Part shown: positions 55,189 to 64,000 of the stretch, in pieces
Layout: every line of letters begins with the position of its first letter
How positions within the stretch are numbered: the stretch's first letter is position 1
NCBI GenBank assembly: GCA_015039465.1
Contig: MU130378.1
Coordinates: 1,740,570-1,804,569 of the forward strand
DNA: 64,000 nt
Reading direction: 5' to 3'
DNA from: Phlegmacium glaucopus
Lineage: Eukaryota > Basidiomycota > Agaricomycetes > Agaricales > Cortinariaceae
The notes under the pieces: generated by a model
Seen by the model: only the letters and a program-made list of their open reading frames with translations
Databases searched by the model: none
What the model was told of the DNA's origin: nothing
Program-made: the position numbers and the translations under genes

Positions 55189-56638
55189 GACTCAAGCGCC
55201 TCCCAATTACGACTCCTGGTAAAAGGGACGTGCAATCAGCCAAAAAAAAGAGAGAGGGTGAATATCCAAGTGTGAGTCGTGATTTTAGGTATAGTTTGCC
55301 ACAAACGTTGAGCTTTGTTCGTTGGACGGGCACGTGATCGAGATGAAATTATCTAATCAGATTAGCTAATAGTCCAGGCCAATCACCATTACTTTTGTGC
55401 AAACCTTTCTCAGGCTTTCTTAGTCCTCCAAAAAAAAACCATTTCCTTATTCCTCTCGTAGAAACACTCCTTCTAGTGATAAGAAGATATTGTATTGAGG
55501 GTTTCTTATTAGCTTCAAAACTGAGTGAGAATTTTTCTTGAGCAAACTTGAGTTTGGCGTGTGGTTACATTTTTACCTCTACAACTTGCAAAAAAAGGGT
55601 ACTTCCCACCCCTCTTGTATAAACACTCTTATATGTGTTTTGAAGAGGCTGTATTGACAGAATACTGATATCACAAAAACTGGAAGAGAAATGATGGTTT
55701 TCATCATTTGACCACTGATCCTGGACCTCTGTCCATTATAATTATCGGATGATCACAATCAACACCTCCTTTATACCCACAGTCCGAGTCCAACTCTGAC
55801 TCCTCTGACTCACTTTTCTTATGCCGACCGTTTCTAGCTTTTGCAAGGTTGTTTTTCCGATATGATTTGACCATGGATGGGCAGCAGTACTCAATCCACA
55901 TCAAAAATTTCACTACTCATTAACCTAAATTAAAATGTGCTAGTCGATGTCTTGAAAATTGTTCCGCTTAGACCGCGTGGCAGAGCCTTTTAGTGGTTAG
56001 GGTCTTTTTTTTTTGTTTTTTTGGGGCAGTCATATTGACGGTTGCAGTGCATGATCGACACCATACTACTCGCTTCAATTTTCTTGCCACACCAAACTTG
56101 ATCACATATTATGGCCTAGTACATCGGTTTTCGAATGCCTTTTAGGCAAAAAATGCAGTTTGTGGCGAAGTGAAAGGTTCTTGCCAGCTCATGCCGAGTC
56201 GGAACTACAATTTACATGCTTTGTTAAATGGCATCCGTCCGGAGTTCCTATGTGTCACCGAAAGGGTCGTCATGATGAAGTGCTAGGGCTCTGCTTCTAT
56301 CAACGCTTTACAGCCATAATGAATCCTGTTCCAACAGTAAATGGACTACTTACCTCATCAAATATTTAACTGTGGCATCTGAATCTGCCTCAAGTGATAA
56401 CCTTGAGTACATTCAATGGCACCAGTAGTCATTAATTATCATTTCAAGTCGTACATACTGGGCGTCTATGCTTATCGATTACATCGTCGGTGATAATTTT
56501 AACGCTTCCCACACCTGTCGTTCCAAAGGCTTTGCAGGGCGTTGCACCGCATGCGTCACGCCATAACAGCACAGCTCATATAAAGAGAGATCTTTGCGCA
56601 GCCACTCTCCCACCATATCTCTACTTACACTTACCATC
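55189..56638. other. Large intergenic region with degenerate repeats
   Basis: This 1.45-kb stretch should hold the promoters of POM152 and the RNase III-like gene. It is AT-rich with poly-T runs (56005-56021). An open frame at 55704-55913 (-) is basic and Ser/Glu-rich but unlike any family I know. Two diverged copies of a repeat of about 105 bp lie at 55430-55695 (see separate entry). Confidence 0.5.
55430..55695. repeat. Two diverged copies of a ~105-bp repeat
   Basis: Segments near 55430-55535 and 55590-55693 share a layout: an A-run, a CCTCTCGTAGAAACACTC / CCTCTTGTATAAACACTC core, a TTGTATTGAGGG / CTGTATTGACAG core, and a CAAAACTGAGTGAGAA / AAAAACTGGAAGAGAA end. They may be remnants of a transposon family. 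Boundaries are approximate. Confidence 0.45.
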
Positions 56639-57646
56639 ATGTCCGGCCTTCCCCCTCTGCCGAAGATTGAGGGTGATGTAGACCTCATGCTCGACGTCTA
56701 TACGCATAGTTCGTTACGCTTCGGCAGTATTGCTCCCATGAATGACGATTATGGTGATACCGAACGACTTGCGGAGCTGGGCGCTAAAGTGCTTGAACTT
56801 ACAGTCACAAATCAGCTCTACTTGCAGAGGCCTCTCTTAAATAGCAAAGAAATACAGGTAAGCCTTTCAGTCAGTCATCCGTTGTTTCAGCGTAAATGAC
56901 AATGTTATGCATTAATAGGAAAGGAGGACTACACTAATCTCGGATGCGAATATCGATATTTGGCTCAAGTCATACGGACTGAAGGAGAAGCTTCGTCTCG
57001 CCCCAAGTGAAATTCATCTCTTAGAAAAACCTGAAGTGAGAGCTTTTTGAATCGTCTTGGTGTGGCTTCTCAATCTAGCTATATAGGAGATGCGAAAATA
57101 TTTCAATAGTTACCTTGGCGCTTTGTACATTCGCAACGGATTACCGACCATTCAAGACTGGATTTCTCGGCTGATTGATCCAAATGCAGCTCCTTCGCAG
57201 CCAGCTTTCCCCCCGGCTTCTGGTTACCCGGCCTCTAGTCGCTATGGTCAACAGAGTTACAATCAACAGAACTACGGTCAACAAATGGGCTATTCCCATC
57301 CAGCGCCTCCTACGGGTCCTCCGCCTCCCTTACCTAGCGGTCCACCCCCTGCTATGCCTCCCTCTTCGATGAGCCTGGTAACGCTGGCCCTTGTGAACCA
57401 AACCGCTGCTCAAAAGAGCTTCACAGTGACTTACCCGGCAGAGCAAGTTGGACCGCCACACCAACCCACTTGGACCGTTAGATGTGTTTGTAAGTCATCA
57501 TTTCCAATTGTGTTTCCTAGCTGATATTGATTATCGCTCAAGTGAATGGACAAGAACGCGGCCGAGGCATTGGAAAGAGCCAGAAGATCGCCAAGGAGGA
57601 AGCAGCCAGACAGGCATGGGCGGCGATGAGATGGGGACCTTCTTAG
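56639..57646 (+). CDS. RNase III-like (catalytically degenerate) protein with C-terminal dsRNA-binding domain
   Basis: The N-terminal domain has the RNase III fold: LDVYTHSSLRFGS, DTERLAELGAKVLELTVTNQ, SDANIDIWLKSYGLKEKLRL and EMRKYFNSYLGALYIRNGLP. The C-terminus is a double-stranded RNA-binding domain with LVTLALVNQTAAQKSFTVTY and KSQKIAKEEAARQAWAAMRW. A Gln/Tyr- and Pro-rich linker (QQSYNQQNYGQQMGYSHPAP) joins them. In catalytic RNase III the signature is NERLEFLGD with a second acidic pair (D..E) in the ADxxEALLGA block. Here the residues at the four metal-binding positions read Ala, Ala, Lys and Asn, so cleavage is unlikely. Mitochondrial mL44-type ribosomal proteins are an alternative with the same architecture. 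Introns occur near 56.86, 57.04 and 57.49 kb. About 290 residues. Confidence 0.8.
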
Positions 57647-57847
57647 TCAATTGATGACATGCTAGTTCCCTTTGCCATCGCCGCTCTTGCGTTATTCAGA
57701 TGCTGTTGATATACTTAGGTGCATCGTTTTCTTTTACAATTCTCTTTACCGTATCACTACGCCTTCCTGACGAACATTAGAAACGCCATGTGAAACTGTA
57801 AAGTCTCATTGCGAATATGATTTGTACAACATGTTTAGTCTTAAAAT

Positions 57848-58598
57848 TTAGCCATAGTACCAAAAGAGTAGGTATAGTCCTATAAGACCCAAAAATACTT
57901 GAAGTTGTGGGTCAATTTGCGTGAGCCCGACGGAGACCTTGTCCACTGTCTGTTTAACTTCGCCTACAATGTCTGGGGTCGCTGGATTCCCTCCCAGAGT
58001 ATGTCCCTTTCCAGAGAATGCTGTAGAAGTTGAGCTAACAGCGTGTTTCTGGATGATGCTCTCTAGCGCACTATGGGTTTCAAAAGAGGTTTGGATCAAG
58101 TCAGTTAGTTTATGGGGACACAGGAATGGCATAACACACGATTTGTCGGCCCCTTTCAATTGGTCTACTTTGGAACTGCCTTTCAAAAAGATAAAAGTAG
58201 GCCTGTGAAGTGATCGATCAGATGAAATTGAAGGCCAGCGTAGGATAGAGCACGCACATAGCAGAAACAGAATAAAGTCGTGCAACCTCAGTTGCAGCAT
58301 CAACGTCGCATTTGAGGAAATTCACGCTCGAGTATTTTTTGGAAAATGCCTCGAATGCTGGTGCAATGGCATGGCAAGGCGCACACCTAGTTTCTTGGCT
58401 TTAAGCATAGGATCTAACCCGATAAACGGAGCTGTCGCACCATGTTGCATAGAAGTCGATAACCTGAAAGACTCGCAGCATTGAGTACAATTCCAATGCC
58501 ACTTGTATTTAATGAGAGAACTTTACAGAAAGTTTGTTCTTGTCTTTAGATAAAATTCCGTTGAGTTGAGAGACTGAAGTGATGTGTGTGATAGCCAT
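57848..58598 (-). CDS. Thioredoxin with C-terminal membrane anchor
   Basis: The spliced protein starts MAITHITSVSQLNGILSKDK, has VIDFYATWCAPCHAIAPAFE (active site CAPC), SVNFLKCDVDAATEVARLYS, and AMPTFIFLKGSSKVDQLKGA, the thioredoxin cis-Pro block. A C-terminal extension of about 60 residues (ALESIIQKHAVSSTSTAFSG, DIVGEVKQTVDKVSVGLTQI) ends with a hydrophobic segment VFLGLIGLYLLFWYYG. This last segment looks like a tail anchor, so the redox domain would face the cytosol at an organelle membrane. The active-site junction needs an intron starting GTGCGA so that TGG-TGT codes the WC pair. At least five exons. The start at 58598 gives the family N-terminus. Confidence 0.85.
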
Positions 58599-60212
58599 CG
58601 AATATTGGTTTGAGTGGAACGGTTGAACGTTTGAATGTCGAACACGTACTTAATCATGGTGGCGGATCAATTACCTTATGACTCCGGACCGGGCAACATT
58701 CATTGATTCGAATTCAATTGTAACTCTGTACTAGAGAGTACCTTAAAACACTGATTCTGGTTATAATCTGACCTAGTTAGGCACTCCACAAATTTACGCA
58801 GGTGAAATACTATTTCATTCGATTGAGGTCACTGTCCCAGTGTGGATGTGACAAGTGGTTTGCAATCGTCTACTAGAAATTCAGTTTAAAGTGCAAGGAC
58901 GTCTTCCAGGAGCTCAAACTGATAAGTCCCGTTGGATACATTTTTTTTGGTAACCTATAGGACGAAAATATTAACACTCAGTGAAATTTGAAATTTGAAA
59001 GCATTTGTTAGATGAGCACCCAGCCTGAGCCAGTGAGCCTTGGCATGTGCGGCCCACACTTACCCTTGCTAGGAAGGTTGCTTGTTCTCAATTTTGGCTG
59101 AAATTTCTACATGTCCCTCACACTCCAGGTTCAATTGAACCAGTTGGTACAGTGTCCAGAACAAGTGTAAATGACTGTAAATGTCGGCTTGCTGGCTGAT
59201 TCAACAGGCGGAACGACCATCCGAGAAATATGCATTCAACCACCATGTGGTGATCCGCAGGCGACTCAGAGAGAGGCGGAGATTGGCAGAGGGTAATGCA
59301 TGAGTACATTGGGCGAGTTTAGCCAAAGAGGAACAAAGATTTGCTCCGGTGTAAGGCAGTCACCTGAAATAGAAGTCGGAGAACGATGGTACCAGAGGTT
59401 ACCTTTCCTCCTATCAAAGATCCTCATGATCTCTAAGTCGAGGTTTTGGAATCAAATCTCAGAGGATACTGTGCGGGATGACTTTTCAGATCTTACTTAC
59501 CAAGTGTGGGGGGGCACGCGGGTAATAGAACGCCTATCGCACAGGAAATTCAGGTGAGTATTGTGCAGCCGCGGTACGTGATGATGGAATAGAAGCCTCC
59601 TTTATCTTGGCCTCGTACAGGTAGATTTGCAGGATTATGTATATTCCTTTCCAAATTCCACCTGACGTTGACAATCGTGGGCGCAATATTATGCTTGCAG
59701 GTTAAATCACATGCCCCAGAAAACTCAATGTGTGTTTGTGACAAGGTTCTAGTAGACATCCTGAATGATGGATAGCATACAGACGTCAGGCTAGTCGCTC
59801 TGAGGATAGGGGCAGTGTCGGAAATCCGGGTCATTTGAGGACAAGGGCAATTGTGCTCCTCAGACTGAGGTCCAAGATGGATGCTAAGCAAAAGGGTGGT
59901 GCAGAGTTCGGAAGATGGACCAACGTAAGCAAACAAATGAACCCTGAGTCGCACACTGTCGCAAGGACCTGAAATTCTACCAAAACTCTTCTTCTCCTTA
60001 TCAACGTAGGCGTTTCTGTTCCCTCACTCGCTGTCCCTGGACTCCTTCAGCGACGGGCAAAGGCAGCGCGCTTTGTCTTCCAATCATCATAACCTTCGTC
60101 GCTCGTGGCGCACCGTGGTACACCTTGACAGCCATTGTGCCTTAGGCACTCCACACTTTCAGGCTTTATCAAGTGGCATATCTCAGAGGCGACTACCCTT
60201 CTTTTCCACCCA
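58599..60212. other. Large intergenic region, no gene recognised
   Basis: About 1.6 kb between the divergent thioredoxin and Ser-rich genes. Open frames at 59300-59557 (+) and 59550-59954 (-) lack similarity. A perfect 14-bp palindrome, GGTTCAATTGAACC, lies at 59128-59141. The last 200 bp have a stop-free plus-strand frame upstream of the next gene. Confidence 0.5.
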
Positions 60213-63200
60213 ATGCCACTCTTGGGCGGCTTGTTCTCGAGGAAAAATAAATCCTCGTCCCGCTCAAAGCGTGACCACGCCGCCACCTCTAGTATACACA
60301 CTTCGGAGCTCGATTCTACACTTTCATCTCCTACCACGTCATACGTTACGCCTGACAAGTCGATACCCTCCTACCCAAATGCAAGGAATCTCCTCCGACC
60401 AGATTTGGCTCATGAACTGCCCCAAAGCAACGTTTATCCCTCCATGACCTCAATATCTTCTTCTACTGGCAAGAAGTTGCGCCTACCATTCGGTCGCAAA
60501 GAAAATGCTCTGCCGAGATCAGATTTATCAATTGGAAGTTCTTCGAATATCAATTCACCCAATTTTCATACTTCTCCGCGATCAGCCAATACAGGTCATG
60601 TAAGTACAAGTGCAGCAGTACCCAAAGCAGATCCACAGGATTTACGCCGCCTTCGCCCGCCACCGTCGAGGTCAGCCATATTTGCAGCATATGGCGACCC
60701 GACCAACAATCCTTCCGTACATTCTTTACCAGACGATGATTCTGTAGTCTCGCAACTGTCTTTTCCCTCGTCTCCATCCCCCCCTCAATCAAGCAAAAAG
60801 ACGTCCTTTTTCACATGGGCGAAGACCTCTACTTCCAAATCTTCGCCTAGCTCACGATTGGGTGACCGTACTTTGCACACCAAGTCATCTCCGGATCCCA
60901 TGGCGCCTACAAGTCTGGAGTCCACGAATTCATTCAATTTGAAGTCTTTCCGGCACGTTCGAGCGCCTTCTCCAACACGCTCTAACGCCTCTAATGTTTC
61001 TCTCACTACTCCTATAACTCGTCCGCGACCCCGTGGTGAGAGTATCAATTCTGAGTCCTCGCAACGAATATCGGTTGCTGCCTTTCGCGAAGCCCAAGCA
61101 AAGCGTAGTCTTGCTGGTTCGCCATCTCCATCCTTCCGTGTGCCAAGTCCTGTCCCAGTGTTGCCCCTTCAGACCTCTACTTCAACATCCGAAGCGGCTC
61201 GTGGCCGGGGTAACCCACAGCTTTCTTATTCGCCGCAAGCTGTCCAACTTGAAAATAAGAGCATGGTTTTGTACACATCTGACTCTGATCCTTCGACTTC
61301 TTCCGACGATGGAACTGAAGATGAAACAATAAAACGACGACCTGGCTTACCACATTCCGGGCTTAACCATTACGAAAGGAAAGACAAAGGGAAAGCGAGA
61401 TCAGAACTGGGACACAAGAGCGTGGTAGATGATCGTTTCCTGTCTGATTCGCAAAGTGGGCCCAAGTCTCATTCGGGCCACTCTCGGCAATCGTCAGGCC
61501 AAACAAAGCTGGGAACCAGTGGAAATGGGCTTGATTTTTCTCCACGTTCTCAGGCAAGTTTAGGCCATTCTACGCCTGCGCCGAAATTGCAGTCAAGCGT
61601 TTCGAGTACGGCGTCGTCTCCAACTGCAACGGTGAAACTGGCAGGAACGAGGGTTGCTCTAACTCCAAGTCTGGATATCAGTATGTATTATTGTGGAAGC
61701 TATAACTTGGTCGTTACTCATATCTTTTTCCTCACAGCGGGTGCTGGAAAGCCGTCTCGAGAACCTCCACTTTCGACCCATTTGAATGCTCCGAATACAA
61801 CTCATAGTATGAACAACGTAGCTCGAAAATATAAGCCAGCGTCTGACTCTGAGTCTGATTCCGAGGATGACGCGCCTCTAGCAGCATTGGTGGGTCCGCG
61901 GAGACCTGGAAGCGCTATGTCGTCCTACTCTAGTCTTCACGCCCGGTCTACTGGGAATGTCACCACTCGTTCCACCCGCTCGGGTACGCTTGGTCCTGCA
62001 AAACCCCTTATCGATATCAACGAGCTTACGGGTCCCAAGCAATCGTTCACATCCCCCGAAAAAAGTGCAGCAGGTTTCACTCCAGGCCCCACATTGTTAT
62101 CGGGAGTCAGGCGTTCAATGTCTCCGAATCTTTCTGACTTCAATCAACCTTTGACACGTAAAGCACCGCCAGTGAAATTTATATCGCCTCCCTCTTCCCC
62201 TGCAAAAGAAGAGAGGCACCTCATACCTCGTACTATCGATGAAGCCGATAGCACAGCCAGAAGTGACCCGGTCACTTCTTCAGAAGAAAAATCTACCAGC
62301 CCTGAGCCACCCAGGGATGCCCTTACTGACCGTTTATCAAGGGCTGTAAACCTGAAGTTCGTTTCAAGCTCTTCCAATGGTGTTGGACCAAACATATCAA
62401 GGGCCAAAAATTCCCTTCCAAATCAGACCGAGAGTCCGAATATGAGTGCAGGAGATGATACATCAGGCAGTTCCCATCGGCTTCGTTCAGAAAAAAGGGA
62501 CAATCACGTCCCTTCGACCATGGAAGCTCGGCGTCAACCAGCTACAGAGACCCCATCTCCAGTCCCTGCTCCAAAAGTAGACCACAGTCCGCCTGACGAA
62601 GATTTAGCTCAGTTGCTTGGTACGGCGGGCATCAAATTCATGTTACGTAATGACGAGATAGCGCGGGATCAATCAAGCGAGAGTGAAGGTGAAGAAGCGG
62701 AAGATTCCTTTGAAGAGGTCAAAAGAGAGGAAGTATCCTCTACGGGAGATAGGATTGCCCCCATTTTAATCAAGCAACGCCCGCCTGCGCCCTCGTTCAG
62801 TGTCACTTCTCGACCGCCATTCCCAAGTCGTGATAGCGTAACTGCTGCGCAGACTGATGCCACCAGGGTATCCACTGCTTCGAACATCGTCACGCCGAGA
62901 CCACGAAGTATCACTCTTACACCTTCGTCAACGTCATCTACTTCCTTCAACAAATTCTCGGTAAATGATGTCAATCCCTCTGTTCCAACGAATGTCGCGT
63001 CGAAATCTACGAGTAACATTGCTCCACCCAAGCTTAAAAATGATGCCCTCAAACCTCCTAATGTAAGGCAGCGAAGCTCTACTATGGTGACAGGGGTGCC
63101 TTTGAGCGTGCAAACGTCCAAAGCATTTCATGTTCCTGAACGGCCTTTCGCAGGTCGCCGAAATAGTCCTGCGAGCTCCACTGGGGATTCTAGCAGTGGT

Positions 63201-64000
63201 AGAGCACCTCTGACACCTCGTGACGGTAGTGAGATTGGTGTTCCCGACAGAAATCGGGACGAATGGAGTGGAGGTGCAAGTGGTCTGGGTGTGAAACATC
63301 AGAATCTTAAGCGCCGAAGTGTGAACTTCGAGGAAGATTATCTCGATTCAAAACCATCGGGCGTTATTCATTCAAAAACTAGGGAGCACACAAATAGCAA
63401 TGCAGCCATCAACGATCAAGATCGGGAGGCGCGGAGGAAGGAGCGTAGGAGAAGTGAAGCGAAAGCTGCTATTGAGGTCTGTTTGCTTTCTGGTCGTCTC
63501 AATTCTCTACTGACTCTGGAGAGTAGCTTGGAAACGTAGTCAATGGGCCGGCTCCAATCGTGGACGATGAAGACGAGATGTCACTTAATCACAATATCAG
63601 CCCTCGAATGTCAACCATGAACCCTATGATGGGAATGGGACTGCCAATGCCTATGCAAATGGGTTTCGGGTCGCCAAATTCTGTTCCTTGGGTTGGAAAC
63701 ATGGCGCAGCCTATGCATTCTCCGTACTTGATGCCACCACCCGCAGATCCAAATTTTATTGCTGCCCACCAACATGCCATGATGTATGCTAAACAAGCTT
63801 ACCAGATGGCTGTTGCTCAACAAGCAATGGCTGCCGCTGGAGATGAGTGGGAACGTGGTTCGACCGTTGGTGGTTATGGGGGAAGTGGCATTATTGGTAC
63901 TTCTCCGAGTCCTGCCATGAACCCTCGCTTCGGGATGATGTCTATAGGGCAAGGCTATGGATGGTCCAGCCCTTCATCCGCATATTTGCCTAGTTCTTCC
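60213..64000 (+). CDS. Very long Ser/Pro-rich protein of unknown function, 3' end outside window
   Basis: I do not recognise a domain. The frame from ATG 60213 (MPLLGGLFSRKNKSSSRSKR) has over 1100 codons before the last intron inside the window. The composition is Ser/Thr/Pro/Arg-rich, with SP and TP sites throughout, an acidic SDSESDSEDDAP stretch, and short conserved-looking blocks (ISVAAFREAQAKRSLAG, DLAQLLGTAGIKFMLRNDEI). One intron is in frame (61681-61737, 57 nt). Another at 63477-63526 splices AAIE to LGNVVNGPAPIVDDEDEMSL. After it the protein becomes Met/Pro/Gln-rich (NPMMGMGLPMPMQMG, HQQHAMMYAKQAYQMAVAQQ). Such proteins are often bud-neck, polarity or septation scaffolds, but that is inference only. 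A Met in the longer open frame at 60135 is less likely, as GLFSRKNKS looks like a native N-terminus. Confidence 0.75.
61681..61737 (+). other. In-frame intron in the Ser-rich gene
   Basis: A 57-nt GTATGT..CACAG intron with no stop codon lies inside the open frame. Removing it joins SLDI to TAGAGKPSREPP in phase. Retention would add 19 residues without truncation. Confidence 0.6.

Noticed and set aside
59300..59954. Small open frames in the 1.6-kb gap before the last gene
   Set aside because: No similarity, no splice-joined extension and random-looking composition.
62669..63121. A 150-codon open frame on the minus strand inside the Ser-rich gene
   Set aside because: It is a shadow of the codon-biased Ser/Pro coding frame on the plus strand and shows no domain likeness or own promoter.
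1..64000. tRNA, rRNA genes and CRISPR arrays
   Set aside because: No B-box (GGTTCGAnnCC) in a cloverleaf context, no rRNA-like conserved tracts and no regularly spaced repeats were seen.

Overview
The window is nuclear DNA from a filamentous basidiomycete, most likely an agaricomycete. The evidence is dense genes on both strands, many introns of about 47-70 nt with GT..AG ends and CTAAC/CTGAC-like branch sites, and gene families typical of mushrooms: an LRR-type F-box protein, an HxxxDG acyltransferase, a fungal O-fucosyltransferase-like protein and a short secretion-free family resembling DUF6593. There is no operon structure, rRNA, tRNA or CRISPR array that I could recognise. I rebuilt gene models by eye by joining exons so that family motifs stay in frame. 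Splice sites I worked out are given in the entries; the rest are approximate.

Layout. 1-7.3 kb: RRP1 (5' end only), 5-hydroxyisourate hydrolase, UBC12, a 2-oxoglutarate/Fe(II) oxygenase, a DUF6593-like protein and p-aminobenzoate synthase. 7.8-19.1 kb: TTI1, dCMP deaminase, RNase P subunit POP3, an alpha-arrestin-like protein, VTA1 and QCR6. 20-31.3 kb: a coiled-coil protein of unknown function, a GNL1-type circularly permuted GTPase, a SAM methyltransferase, UTP17/WDR75 and an F-box protein. 32-36 kb: a PB1/UBA-like protein and ketopantoate reductase. 36-42.2 kb: a 652-bp transposon-like element with target-site duplication, an O-fucosyltransferase-like gene divergent from a GDP-fucose-transporter-like gene, then a decayed relative of the element. 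42.2-58.6 kb: an acyltransferase, a TBC protein, GCP4, inorganic pyrophosphatase, POM152, an RNase III-like/dsRBD protein and a membrane-anchored thioredoxin. 58.6-64 kb: a large intergenic gap and a long Ser/Pro-rich protein that runs off the end.

Most genes are single-copy housekeeping genes placed together without obvious functional grouping. The exception is the divergent pair at 37.7-41.1 kb, which could supply a nucleotide sugar to the Golgi lumen and the glycosyltransferase that uses it. Many neighbours are head-to-head with under 200 bp between start codons, so shared bidirectional promoters are likely.

The most unusual points are: QCR6 appears to need exons of 2 and 4 nt; three introns look like GC-AG introns; the RNase III-like and TBC proteins both lack the residues expected for catalysis; and an element with 26-bp perfect terminal inverted repeats and an 8-bp target duplication sits at 36.6-37.2 kb, with a degenerate relative 4.3 kb away.
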